In this document: piece after piece, positions 37,882 to 48,100 of the stretch
Layout: each line of letters opens with the position of its first letter
Numbering within the stretch: position 1 is the first letter of the stretch
NCBI GenBank assembly: GCA_046710535.1
Contig: JBKEHH010000004.1
Span: 62,001 to 126,000, forward strand
DNA from: CAWVSB01 sp046710535
GTDB lineage: Bacteria > Pseudomonadota > Gammaproteobacteria > Pseudomonadales > CAWVSB01
Reading direction: 5' to 3'
DNA length: 64,000 nt
Translations under genes and position numbers: made by a program
Notes under the pieces: model-generated
Seen by the model: the letters and a program-made list of their open reading frames with translations, nothing else
What the model was told of the DNA's origin: nothing
The model's database searches: none

Positions 37882-39713
37882 CCCCTACCTAAAGGCACAC
37901 CAAACATTGCATAGCCTTCATTATCACCCTGATCGATAATAGCGCCACTAACATGAAGTAAACCTTGGTCTGCACTTACATAACCGGAGTCTATTTCGCC
38001 TGGCTCCCAGTTGATTTCTAAAATACCGTCGCTTTCAACAGAATAACTAGCATCTTCAATTGAAAACACATCCACTTCCAGCCCTACGGAACCACTGTCA
38101 AAATCAACCTCACCATCTACACCAATGAAGTTACTTTCGGATAATCCACCCGCTTCATCAAGTGTTAACACAGAAGAAAACACGCCTCTGGCACTTCCAT
38201 TTCCGATCGTCAAGCCAACAACACCCCAATCACCGGTCAAATCAGCATTGCTTACGCTCTCACTCTCTTTCGCCATTGTGATAGCAATAACTTCATGCGA
38301 TGAACCACTAGGCTCGCACTCATCTGCCATAATTGCGCCTGCATTTGACAAAGAGTCATTAAGCCCATCTACGAAATCTTCAAACGCTTCACTTGGTTCC
38401 TCCTGCTGCTGAATATCAACTAAGTCTGCATTGGTAATACCTAAAGAACCAAAGCAATCATTGAGCCTATATTCCGTATACTTAAAAAAGCCACTGCTTA
38501 CGTAAGCCTCACCCCAAGGGATTAAATTAAAGTTTGAACTGTTATTAACCTCGGCAAAATAATAGTCGTCTTGCCCATCATTAAAAGTAAAGGCCTCAGA
38601 GACTAAGCCACTACCAGGATTAATAATCATCTTCCCATTAGGAAGAATAGCTGCCACTAACTGTTCATTATCGTCTGCGACAGCTTCCTGTTCAGTAAAT
38701 TGCTCTGACTCTTGCCCTACTTTAAATATTGTCCAAAAGTTTGTCTCGATACGAGATCCAAGCGTTACTGTTGCCATCTGAGTATCTTCATCAACAATTA
38801 CTGGAATTCCAGCTAGGCTCGCCTCTTTTCCAGACTCAGTATCAGCTGGTGCAAACGTGAAGTCCTCGTAGGTAACTTCTGCTTCTAAATTTCCGCCCTC
38901 AACCACATCAGACCCAAAAACAAAACGGCCCAAAAGTCCACCATGATAATTACCTTGAAACGCTAATAAAGATCCCGCTTCAGGCTCAGGCGCTAGGGCT
39001 ATCTCAAGCTGTGCCTCTACAATATCAGCTGCATTAGCCGCTAAAGCGGCAATTACAGCGTTAGGGTCAGTTGGGTTAACATCGGCCGGCAAGATAATAC
39101 TGGCTACTTGCTTAACCACTGCCTCAACCAGACTAGTCACTTCTTCTACAGATAAGTTTTCATCGAAACCACCACTCTCAACAATCTGCTCGATATATTG
39201 CTGTGTAGCGGCTGTAGAGGCATAACTAATTTCTAAAGGTGCCGCCTGACTGCCTGCATTGGTAGCCGGAATCTGAAGCTCAACGCTTTCACCATTTACC
39301 TGAAGCACTGAAACAAGGATACAATCTACTCGCGGATCACCAGGTACACTTATAAAATAAGTACCATCACCATTATCGACAAACTCAGCTATTTCAACAA
39401 TTTCAAAGCTTGTACCGTCTGCATTATAAAGGCGCACTTGAAAGTTACTTAAATCCAGACCTGTCTGAGCCTCATCCACAGCAATTGCTTTGCTAATCAG
39501 CCAATTAAATGGATTAAGATCGATGCTATTGTCAACAACTGCTGAGCCTTCAGGCAGTGCAACAGAAACAGCAAAATCAGTAGTAGCGGCGTCATCTGCA
39601 CTACCACCGCCACTATTGCTAGTAGCTGCAGAAGAATTAGAGCTACTGCCATCACAAGCTGATAAAAAAGAGAAACTACCTAAGAGTAATACTAGTAAGA
39701 TATATCTAATCAT
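37878..39713 (-). CDS. large beta-rich lipoprotein (C-terminus lost to a frameshift)
   Basis: The N-terminus is a lipoprotein signal with the cysteine at residue 20 (LLGSFSFLSAC) followed by a Ser/Gly/Asn-rich linker to about residue 45. D21 follows the cysteine; in E. coli aspartate at that place would favour the inner membrane, but that rule is not certain here. The next 570 residues are acidic, rich in Gly, Ser and Asp and probably beta-structured, with repeat-like openings such as ADLTGDWGVVGL near residue 495. I do not recognise a named family. The TAA at 37878-37880 appears to be premature (see the 3' part). It stands alone between a terminator and an AT-rich 198-base gap. Confidence 0.8.
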   Translation of the reverse strand: MIRYILLVLLLGSFSFLSACDGSSSNSSAATSNSGGGSADDAATTDFAVSVALPEGSAVVDNSIDLNPFNWLISKAIAVDEAQTGLDLSNFQVRLYNADGTSFEIVEIAEFVDNGDGTYFISVPGDPRVDCILVSVLQVNGESVELQIPATNAGSQAAPLEISYASTAATQQYIEQIVESGGFDENLSVEEVTSLVEAVVKQVASIILPADVNPTDPNAVIAALAANAADIVEAQLEIALAPEPEAGSLLAFQGNYHGGLLGRFVFGSDVVEGGNLEAEVTYEDFTFAPADTESGKEASLAGIPVIVDEDTQMATVTLGSRIETNFWTIFKVGQESEQFTEQEAVADDNEQLVAAILPNGKMIINPGSGLVSEAFTFNDGQDDYYFAEVNNSSNFNLIPWGEAYVSSGFFKYTEYRLNDCFGSLGITNADLVDIQQQEEPSEAFEDFVDGLNDSLSNAGAIMADECEPSGSSHEVIAITMAKESESVSNADLTGDWGVVGLTIGNGSARGVFSSVLTLDEAGGLSESNFIGVDGEVDFDSGSVGLEVDVFSIEDASYSVESDGILEINWEPGEIDSGYVSADQGLLHVSGAIIDQGDNEGYAMFGVPLGRG

Positions 39714-39911
39714 AATTCACACTCCCTCGTATTTTTAAGAAAAAAGGTGCTAATTAAATAAGCCTCCCTTCTCTTAAATAACGAAAGGTTGCTATTATCA
39801 GAACCCGAACAAATATCAATAAAACGCCGTCTAAACTGATATATATTTGTTATTATTAAAAAAAACATATTTACTCTGCACCTGATTTTATATTTTTGCA
39901 AGTAATCGAAG

Positions 39912-40337
39912 CTATACACGCGCCGCTTTAGGGATTTTATAGCGGCCGTTAGCGTGTAAAACTATTTGATCTTCACACTTAATAGACGCGGTAATAAACC
40001 CAGAAGTGTAAGCCATCTCTAACTGATCAACAGACGACTGTAACCACATACCTTGCTCAGCTGCGGCTAAAAAGTCCACATTCAAATTCATTGTTGGCAG
40101 CCCTGCATACTTATCCATTTTACTGGCAATTGCACAAGCTAATGCAATATCGGCAAAAGTCATTAATGCGCCGCCGTGACAAATACCAAGTGAATTGGTT
40201 TGTTGCTCTGTAACATAAAAGCCACAAGCAGTTTGGCCATTAATCTCTTTATGATAAACATCACCAAGTACCTGATTAAATGGGCCTGAAAAACTAAATA
40301 GTTCAAAACCAACAGGTGGTTGCAAATTATTACTCAT
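39912..40337 (-). CDS. PaaI-type hotdog-fold thioesterase
   Basis: A single hotdog domain of 141 residues from the ATG at 40337. The catalytic region is GICHGGALMTFADIALACA, with an aspartate in the long helix as in PaaI/YdiI thioesterases that hydrolyse acyl-CoA. The frame extends two codons further to a TTG at 40343, overlapping the upstream gene; the ATG is preferred. It is cotranscribed with the flavodoxin-like gene. The acyl-CoA substrate cannot be told from sequence. Confidence 0.85.
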   Translation of the reverse strand: MSNNLQPPVGFELFSFSGPFNQVLGDVYHKEINGQTACGFYVTEQQTNSLGICHGGALMTFADIALACAIASKMDKYAGLPTMNLNVDFLAAAEQGMWLQSSVDQLEMAYTSGFITASIKCEDQIVLHANGRYKIPKAARV

Positions 40338-40339
40338 TA

Positions 40340-40795
40340 TCAAAACATCCCTACCGATAAACCCGCTGCCAACGTTAATCCAAACTCATCAGCCCGCTTA
40401 GCAGTGTCCAATGAAAATTCGCCTTTTAATATTAATGGCGGGACTGATTTGCTCATTCCCAAACTATCAAGGTATTTGCCTATTTCTCTAGCCGCTCCGG
40501 AACCGTCGTTACCCGCACTAATTAGCAAGCCATAGGACATGCCTTCTACCTTACCCATAAGTGGATAATAGACTCGATCCAAAAATTCTTTAATACCGCC
40601 ACTCATCAAACCACAATTTTCGCTAGCCGAAAGTAATAGTAGATTAACATTGCTGACATCATGCGCGACGCAATCGACAGCGCGCTTAATAATGACGTCT
40701 ATTTCATTATCATCTGCTAACGCAATAGCAATTGATTTTACTAAAGACTCAACCGTTCCCGATTGACTGTGATATACCACCAGCATTTTTTTCAC
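40340..40795 (-). CDS. flavodoxin-like / NAD(P)H-dependent FMN reductase family protein
   Basis: A 151-residue flavodoxin fold. The FMN phosphate loop is YHSQSGTVESL near residue 9. A later loop, SASENCGLMSGGIKEFLDRVYYP, resembles WrbA-like and NADPH-dependent reductases. Strand-end ISAGNDGSGAAREI carries another nucleotide contact. The start is ambiguous: a GTG at 40795 or an ATG at 40786 three codons in. It is followed by the thioesterase gene with a two-base gap. Its redox partner is unknown. Confidence 0.8.
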   Translation of the reverse strand: MKKMLVVYHSQSGTVESLVKSIAIALADDNEIDVIIKRAVDCVAHDVSNVNLLLLSASENCGLMSGGIKEFLDRVYYPLMGKVEGMSYGLLISAGNDGSGAAREIGKYLDSLGMSKSVPPLILKGEFSLDTAKRADEFGLTLAAGLSVGMF

Positions 40796-41216
40796 ATCAA
40801 TTGACCATCATAAATTTACTAGGCGCAATTATGCCTTGCTACTGATTGCAAAACTATTGCTGTGTTAAATTCTAACGCAGACTTTGACTAATGCTATCAA
40901 GCACTCTAGTGCCCGGACACAATTCAGCCTGGCTGAGCTGATTCAGTGGCATTGGCGAGGCATTGATCATGATCTTAGTAGTTTGTGGCCACAACTAATG
41001 CCAATTACTATTGTTAACAATAAGCGCATTTAGTTAATCACAGCAATAGCGATAATCCATCAAAAACATAGTAGCAAAAGCCGTTTTGCAATAGATGTTA
41101 ATTTAAAGAACAGTCCTTAGTAAGCAAAACTGCACTTGATGTATTAAAGACCAATTACCTGCTAATTTAATACTTTGGTTTAACCTAAAAATAACAGCAA
41201 TTCAGGGTTTCTATCA
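40796..41216. other. 421-base gap between divergent genes
   Basis: No start-bearing frame with protein-like text and no RNA gene is visible. One rightward stretch (about 40872-41033) is open for about 54 codons and ends ITIVNNKRI, but has no start or ribosome site. The gap should hold promoters for both flanking genes. Confidence 0.5.
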
Positions 41217-42140
41217 ATGACAAGTGATAAAACAATTAGGACCATAACCATTGCCAACCCTGCTATTAGCTTAAAAAAAGGCAACCCCGACACTGCAAAA
41301 GTGTACCCTAGTCTTATTCATTACCATGGTCCGGATGTCGGCAAGCGGTATATTCTTAATCAAAAAGTGACAGATACTAGACACTCACTAAGCGCTTGCA
41401 TGTCGATAGCTGAAAGTAGTATTTCCAGATACCACTCCATAATTACTGCAGATAGCGATAGATTCACTATTGAAGATACCGGCAGCGTCAACGGCACATA
41501 CATCAATGATCGAAAAATCAAAAAGCATATTCTTAACGATCAAGACGTTATTCAAATGGGTTTACTGATATTGAAGCGTCTCGCCAATAACAATATTGAC
41601 AATATAATCCATGACAAAATTTATCAAATGGCAACCATTAACGCTCACACCCAAATTTTTAATAAGCAATATGTACTCAATACATTAGATCTTGAACTTA
41701 GTATCAGTAAAGAATCAGGTCAACCCTTATCCGTAATTTATTACGACCTAGATTTTTTCAAACGAGTTAACGTCCAATATGGGCGTGCAGCTGGTGATTA
41801 TGTACTGCAAGAAAATGCCAAAATGATCAAGCAAGTTATTAGTAATGACGGCATATTTGGAAGATTTGATGGTGAAGAATTTGTGGTAATTCTGCCAAAT
41901 ACTCAGTTAGAAGCTGCGCCGAAAATTGCAGGAATAATTCGTCATCGATGTGAAATACAACGCATAGAAATAGAGCATGAAAGCAATGACAAAACCTTAG
42001 TCAGCGTGGATAAACAAACCATATCTGCCGGCGTTGCTGACATATCGACCGGCATGCACTCTGTCAGTGACTTATTGAAATTATCAGACAGAAAAATGTA
42101 TATTTCTAAACAGGAAGGTAGAAACAGGATAACTTACTAA
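41217..42140 (+). CDS. FHA-GGDEF protein (diguanylate cyclase-like, variant active site)
   Basis: An N-terminal FHA domain (about residues 30-122; SISRYHSII, DTGSVNGTYINDRKI and QDVIQMG are its phosphothreonine-binding loops) is joined to a GGDEF domain (about 140-307). The metal site DLDFFKRVN (177-185) is kept. The signature loop reads DGEEF (218-222) in place of GG(D/E)EF, and no RxxD inhibitory site precedes it. It may still make cyclic-di-GMP, as first-glycine variants can, or it may be inactive. There is no membrane segment. The FHA domain suggests control by a Ser/Thr kinase, but no kinase gene is in the window. Confidence 0.88.
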   Translation: MTSDKTIRTITIANPAISLKKGNPDTAKVYPSLIHYHGPDVGKRYILNQKVTDTRHSLSACMSIAESSISRYHSIITADSDRFTIEDTGSVNGTYINDRKIKKHILNDQDVIQMGLLILKRLANNNIDNIIHDKIYQMATINAHTQIFNKQYVLNTLDLELSISKESGQPLSVIYYDLDFFKRVNVQYGRAAGDYVLQENAKMIKQVISNDGIFGRFDGEEFVVILPNTQLEAAPKIAGIIRHRCEIQRIEIEHESNDKTLVSVDKQTISAGVADISTGMHSVSDLLKLSDRKMYISKQEGRNRITY

Positions 42141-42144
42141 CGCA

Positions 42145-44166
42145 CTATTTATGCGAGTCAAGTAGTGATAATAACGACTCTTCGTCTATGGTATTAATAC
42201 CAAGTTCTTGCGCCTTAACTAATTTAGATCCCGCTCCCGGCCCCGCTACCAAAGTAGTCGTTTTTGCCGAAACACTGCCAGCCACTTTGCCGCCTAAAGC
42301 TTGTAACTGCAATTTTGCGTCGTTACGAGAAATACGCTCTAACTTACCAGTGACAACAAACGTTTGCCCAAGCAAAGGCAGCTCACTTAAATCAGGCTTT
42401 GTAATTGCTGGCCACTTAATATCAGCGGCTAATAATTTCTCAATAACTTCAAAATTATGCGCAGTGCTAAAAAAGTTAACGATATGTTGGGCTACTATTG
42501 GCCCCACATCATCAACTTCTATTAGACTATCAAAATCGGCCTGCATAATAATAGGCAGCTCACAAAAATGATTAGCCAAGTTTCTAGCAGTCGCCTCACC
42601 CACTTCGCGTGCACCCAAGGCATATAAAAATCGCGGTAGAGATGTCTGTTTACTTTTCTCAATAGCAGTCAGCAAGTTATCTACAGATTTTTCACCCAAT
42701 CGCTCAAGTTTAACTAACTGCTGTTTTTTTAGGCTATATAAGTCTGCAACATTGGAGATCAGTTTTGCTGCTACTAATTGTTCGACCAACTTATCGCCTA
42801 AGCCATCAATATCCATGGCTTTACGCGACGCATAATGTTTTATCGCCTCGCTTTGTTGCGCATGGCAAAATAAACCACCTTCGCAACGCGTCACAGCCTC
42901 GCCTTCGATGCGAGATGCTGGTGAACCACAAACAGGACAACTAGTTGGCATTAGTACAAGCGTAGTGTTGTCAGGACGTTTATCGAGTATCACTTGGGCA
43001 ACCTGCGGAATCACATCACCGGCGCGGCGAATAATGACCGTATCACCAGCCCTAACATCTAAGCGTTGTATTTCATCAAAATTGTGTAAAGTGGCATTGC
43101 TAACAGTCACTCCACCAACAAATACTGGTTTTAATCTGGCTACTGGCGTAATTGCGCCGGTTCGTCCTACCTGAAACTCTATAGCTTCAAGGACTGTCAT
43201 CTCTTCTTGGGCTGGGAATTTACGCGCTATAGCCCAACGCGGCGCCCGTGATACAAAACCCAAGTCCTGCTGCAGATCTATGTCATCGACTTTATAGACA
43301 ATACCATCTATGTCGTAACCCAAGTCATTACGCTTTTCGGACAGCTGCCGGTAATAATCGACACAGGCACCAACCCCAATCACTTGCTGCGACTCTGAAT
43401 TTATCTTTAGCCCCCACTGAGCTAATAGAGACAGTATTTCACTATGACTATTGGGCAATTCACCGCCTTTAACCAAACCAACGCTATAGCAACAAAACTC
43501 TAAAGGACGCTTGGCAGTTAGCTGCGGGTCTAACTGTCGTAAACTACCTGCTGCTGCATTACGCGGGTTAACAAAGAGCTTTTCACCGGCGGCTAAAGCA
43601 ACTTCATTTAAAGCATCAAAACCTTTTAACGGCATATATATTTCGCCACGCACTTCAAGTGTCGCTGGATAGCCTGCCCCCATAAGTTTTAACGGAATGG
43701 AACCGATCGTGCGCACATTACTGGTAATATCCTCACCAGTAGACCCATCGCCCCGCGTTGCCCCGCGCACTAAAACGCCATCTTGATATAGTAAACTCAC
43801 CGCTGCACCATCAAGCTTGGGCTCACAAGCATATTTTATTAGCGAGTCATCATTGAGACGCGTGCGCAGACGCTTATCAAAGGCAACTAAGTCGTCGTCA
43901 TTGAAGGCGTTGCCCAGCGATAACATAGCCATTTCATGTTGCACTTGCTGAAATCCGTCTACTGGCTTTGCACCAACTCTCTGGCTCGGTGAATCGGCAG
44001 TAACTAACTCGGGATATTTATTTTCAAGTACTGACAGCCGCTGAAATAAGCGATCATATTCGCTATCGGGCACAGTGGGATTGTCAAGAATATAATATTG
44101 ATAGTTATAATCATTAAGCGCGCTACGCAGCTGTTCTATCTCTGCGCGTAATTCTGTATCAGTCAC
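42145..44166 (-). CDS. ligA: NAD-dependent DNA ligase
   Basis: Seals nicks in replication and repair, using NAD. The adenylated lysine is K117 in CEPKLDG. NAD contacts include SEYDRL near residue 35. The four-cysteine zinc site is CPVCGSP and CEGGLFC near residue 410. Helix-hairpin-helix repeats and a C-terminal BRCT domain (about 597-673) follow. Its 673 residues match the family. It follows zipA, 12 bases away, in the smc-zipA-ligA order of Pseudomonas, and is convergent with the FHA-GGDEF gene four bases away. Confidence 0.97.
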   Translation of the reverse strand: MTDTELRAEIEQLRSALNDYNYQYYILDNPTVPDSEYDRLFQRLSVLENKYPELVTADSPSQRVGAKPVDGFQQVQHEMAMLSLGNAFNDDDLVAFDKRLRTRLNDDSLIKYACEPKLDGAAVSLLYQDGVLVRGATRGDGSTGEDITSNVRTIGSIPLKLMGAGYPATLEVRGEIYMPLKGFDALNEVALAAGEKLFVNPRNAAAGSLRQLDPQLTAKRPLEFCCYSVGLVKGGELPNSHSEILSLLAQWGLKINSESQQVIGVGACVDYYRQLSEKRNDLGYDIDGIVYKVDDIDLQQDLGFVSRAPRWAIARKFPAQEEMTVLEAIEFQVGRTGAITPVARLKPVFVGGVTVSNATLHNFDEIQRLDVRAGDTVIIRRAGDVIPQVAQVILDKRPDNTTLVLMPTSCPVCGSPASRIEGEAVTRCEGGLFCHAQQSEAIKHYASRKAMDIDGLGDKLVEQLVAAKLISNVADLYSLKKQQLVKLERLGEKSVDNLLTAIEKSKQTSLPRFLYALGAREVGEATARNLANHFCELPIIMQADFDSLIEVDDVGPIVAQHIVNFFSTAHNFEVIEKLLAADIKWPAITKPDLSELPLLGQTFVVTGKLERISRNDAKLQLQALGGKVAGSVSAKTTTLVAGPGAGSKLVKAQELGINTIDEESLLSLLDSHK

Positions 44167-44178
44167 AAAGCCGCCTAA

Positions 44179-45081
44179 TTAACGTTGCGCTAATAAGCGC
44201 CGTTCAAACTCGCGAACTCGCTCTTTATCATGAGCTACCGTTTGCTTAGTCATCACTGACTTATTCTGATCACGCATTTCACCGCCTAAATTGCGAACTA
44301 TACATTCGGCAGTTTCAACCATTGCATCAAACGCGTTCATGGCGTTACTGGGCCCGGGTAAACGCATAAAAAAAGCTACTCCGGGAGTTTTCATATGGCG
44401 CATACCATCTAAGTTAAATGTACCTGGCTCGACTAAATTAGCCACACTAAACTGATGTTGACCGCCGTCTTTTTTTGACTCGCTGCGATGAAAAATATCC
44501 ATATCACCATAGCGAACATCGCAAGCTAATAGTATTTCAAGTAACTTAGCGCCACTAAAACCATCTTTGCTTTTACTAATAACATTAATAACGAATACTT
44601 CTTCAAGCCGCGGATCGACGGTCTTAACTAGCTCAATCTCTGGGTCCCGTTCCGCCTTAAATGACGGCGCTTCAAACTCTTCTTCTATTACGGGTTCAAC
44701 CCGTAATGCAGGTTCTGGGTCAGCAACTGTATCTAATACCATTTCTTCCTGAGCGGGTTCTTGTTCAGGCCCACCCTCAATGGTTTCAAACGAGCGCACT
44801 GGGGTCATCAATATAGGGGCGGAGGATTCATCATTATGGTCTTGCTGCATCTGAGCTTCGCGCGCAATCTGTTCACGCTCAAGAACACGGGCTGCACCAC
44901 CAGGTAATTCTGAGATTTTCATCTCATCAGTATTATCGTCAAAATTCCATTTGCTGGCACGCTTTGACAATTTCACAGTATTTTTTCTGGCTTTTTGCAT
45001 GCGACGAAGACCATCGACTATGACTGCCAATATTAGCAGCCCGCCAATTAAAACCATCCATTCACGTAGACCCAAATCCAT
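44179..45081 (-). CDS. zipA: cell division protein ZipA
   Basis: Anchors FtsZ to the inner membrane at midcell. From the ATG at 45081 it has 300 residues: an N-terminal transmembrane helix (about 6-24, WMVLIGGLLILAVIVDG), a basic juxtamembrane stretch, an acidic Pro/Glu-rich linker, and a C-terminal FtsZ-binding domain (about 160-285, with VINVISKSKDGFSGAKL). The frame extends two GTG codons upstream; the ATG lies eight bases after AGGG. It sits between smc and ligA. Confidence 0.93.
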   Translation of the reverse strand: MDLGLREWMVLIGGLLILAVIVDGLRRMQKARKNTVKLSKRASKWNFDDNTDEMKISELPGGAARVLEREQIAREAQMQQDHNDESSAPILMTPVRSFETIEGGPEQEPAQEEMVLDTVADPEPALRVEPVIEEEFEAPSFKAERDPEIELVKTVDPRLEEVFVINVISKSKDGFSGAKLLEILLACDVRYGDMDIFHRSESKKDGGQHQFSVANLVEPGTFNLDGMRHMKTPGVAFFMRLPGPSNAMNAFDAMVETAECIVRNLGGEMRDQNKSVMTKQTVAHDKERVREFERRLLAQR

Positions 45082-45131
45082 CACCACAACCCTAATTCAT
45101 TTGATTATTGGCTAAAAAGTACTAAGACCGA

Positions 45132-48100
45132 TTACATAGCAGCTAGTTCAGCCGCCTCTTCTATATCTACCGTCACTAAGCGCGAACAACCTGGCTCATG
45201 CATGGTGACACCCATAAGCTGATCAGCATATTCCATACTGATTTTATTATGTGAAATATAAATAAACTGTACTGTTTCACTCATCGCTTTAACCATACGG
45301 GCATAACGCGCAACATTAGCGTCATCAAGCGGAGCATCAACCTCATCCAGCATACAAAATGGCGCGGGATTGAGCTTAAATATTGCAAATACCAAAGCAA
45401 TGGCAGTCAGTGCTTTTTCGCCGCCTGACAACAAATGAATGGTACTATTTTTCTTGCCTGGCGGGCGTGCCATAATCGTAATACCCGTGTCTAGCAAGTC
45501 TTCACCGGTTAACTCCAAATATGCTTCGCCGCCACCAAACACCTGTGGAAACAACTCTTGTAAACCGCTATTAATCTCGTCGAAAGTTTCTTTAAAGCGT
45601 GACCTAGTTTCACGATCTATTTTTCGAATCGCATTTTCTAGGGAATCCATAGCGCTTTCTAGATCTTGGTTTTGTGCATCTAAATAGTGTTTACGCTCAG
45701 CTTGCGACTGATACTCATCAATTGCAGCGAGGTTAATCGCACCCAAGCGAGCAATCCTATTTGCTAACCGTTCCAAGTCCTCTTTAAATTGTTCCTCACG
45801 GACATCCTCAGGCAAATCAGCCAGCATTGCTTCTAAATCAAAGTTAGATTCTTCTAACTCGTCGACTAAAGCCTTGCGCTTAACCGTTACTGTTTGTAGC
45901 TCAATCCTACTCGCTTCAAGCTTAGTGCGAATCTCTCCGCCTTGCTGCTCCGCTTGATTGCGCACTGTTTCAAAGCCACGTACTTCAAAGTCCATTTCTT
46001 CAAGCTGATGACGGGCTTGGGTCATTCGCTCTTCTACACCAATACGCTGTTGTAACCGCTGCTCCAAACTCGCTTTTGTTTCCTCTAGCGGCGCTATATT
46101 TTCTGCCTGGCTTTCAGCTAAAAATTCTCTTCGCTCAAGTAGCTGCGCTGACTGGTCTTGCAATCTGGTTTTCGCATCATTGGACGAGCCAATTTGAGTT
46201 TGCAACGACTGATAGCGCATAGCGATTTGATGAGCATTGTCTTTGTCGTGACGCGCTTTTTGACGTGAACTATCTAAGGTAACTCTGCTTTTATCTCTCA
46301 CCATCAGCAAATCTTCACGTTTAGCTGAATCAGACTCCATACTATCCAGCGCTTGCTGCAAAAGATTTCTCGCATCTTTTACATTATCCTGTTCCTGCAC
46401 CATCTGACTGCGACTTTCTTCTAACTCACTGCCTAAAGCTTGACGACGAACTTGTGTTTGCTCAAGCTTAGCTTGCAACGCGCTTAAGGTTGCCGCCGCA
46501 CTGGTTTGCTTTGAACCTACTTCAGACTGATGTCGCTGCAGATCATCTCTGCTTAACTCGGCCTTAGCTAAAACTTCACGATAGCTTTGGCGGTGTAGCT
46601 CCAACTGAGAGATTTGCTCTTCTAAGGAATTGTTGTCGACACCTATTTGCTCTAACTCTTGCTGACGCTTTAACACCCCTAACTGTGAATCTTTATCACG
46701 CGCCAGACGAAGCCAATTCGGCCCCAGCCAAATACCGTCACGGGTAATAACTGATTCATGTGCTTGCAGTTGCACACGCAAAGCAATAGCTGCGTCTAAA
46801 TCATCCACTGCATATACACTTGCAACTAAACCATTGGTATCGTCACCAGTTATCTTCGATGCCAGCAAAGTGCCACCAGCTATGGCGGTTGATACTGAAG
46901 CACTGCCACCCTCATAAAGACTGATAGAACCTTCTTTAAAATCGACTAAAGATTGTGCCAACATTGATATAGCATCAACCTTAACTGCTTGCAGGTAACC
47001 ACCTAATACGGTTTCAACAGCAATTTCCCAGCCACTGTCTACTGACAGACTATCGGCCAATCGAGGCTTATCGCCAAGCTGTTTAGCACTTAACCATGCG
47101 CCTGACGCATCATCCTGCTCTAGCGCTGCTTGCTGCAATGCTTCTAATGAAGACCTGCGCCCACCGATGGCTTGATGCTTGCTGCGCAATTCGTCCAGCG
47201 TATTAGCGCTTTCATCTAATTTACTACGTTCTTCTTTTATAGAGCTTTGTGCCGCCAATGAGCCTTCGGTTATTAGCTCTGCTTCTAATTCAATTTCCGC
47301 CAACTGCTCTTGTAGAATAATGACATTATCATCGTCATCTTCTGGCTGAATTTCTTGACGCTCTTTATCTAGTCGCTCAATTCTCTCAACTAAACGCTTT
47401 AATACTTGCTCCAAATGCTGAATGCGCGACTGCTGTACTTCTGCTTGTTGACGCGGCGCGGCTGCATTTTGGTTAAACTCATCCCAATTTTGCTGCCAGC
47501 TCTGCATTGTTTCTTCAGCTATTAGCAGTGCCTCTGCACTTTCTTCTTCGGCTTCGCGAGTTAACTCTAACTCTGGCTCAATTTCTTGGAGTTCTTCAGT
47601 CCATTGCACCAAACGCACTTCATCTTGGTCCATATGATCTTTGGCTTGACGCAGGCTTTCTTCTACTTGCAATAAGTCATTACGCAGCTGTTTCTCGCGC
47701 TCATCGACATTTTGGATCTTCTGCTCGTCTCTAGCGATATCAGCACCAAGGCTATAAAATTGGCCCTGCACATCATTAAACTGATCAGTTTTTTCAGTAT
47801 GCGCAACTCGCAGTTTCTCTATACCGGTTTCGGCAGCAACGCGTTTAGTCACTTGCTCTTCAAAAGCTACTTCAAGTTCTCGTATCACCGCGTCGTAATT
47901 CTTGCCTTGATAATTTAACTCACGCCACTGCACTGCTTGCAACTGAGCTATCTGTTGCCGCTCTTCTTCTTTTAACTCTTTATAACGCTCAGCCGTTTTC
48001 GCTTGGCGCTGTAAGTGCGCCAATTGACGTTCTAATTCATCACGGATATCGGTTAAGCGTTCGAGGTTTTCACGAGTACGACGGATTCTGTTTTCAGTAT

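Noticed and set aside
39710..39919. A 69-codon leftward frame between the thioesterase and the lipoprotein
   Set aside because: It overlaps the end of the thioesterase gene and the start of the lipoprotein, and its text is basic and AT-driven.
40796..41216. A possible small RNA or broken gene in the gap before the FHA-GGDEF gene
   Set aside because: Only a start-less 54-codon open stretch and no clear hairpin with a T run, so nothing can be supported.
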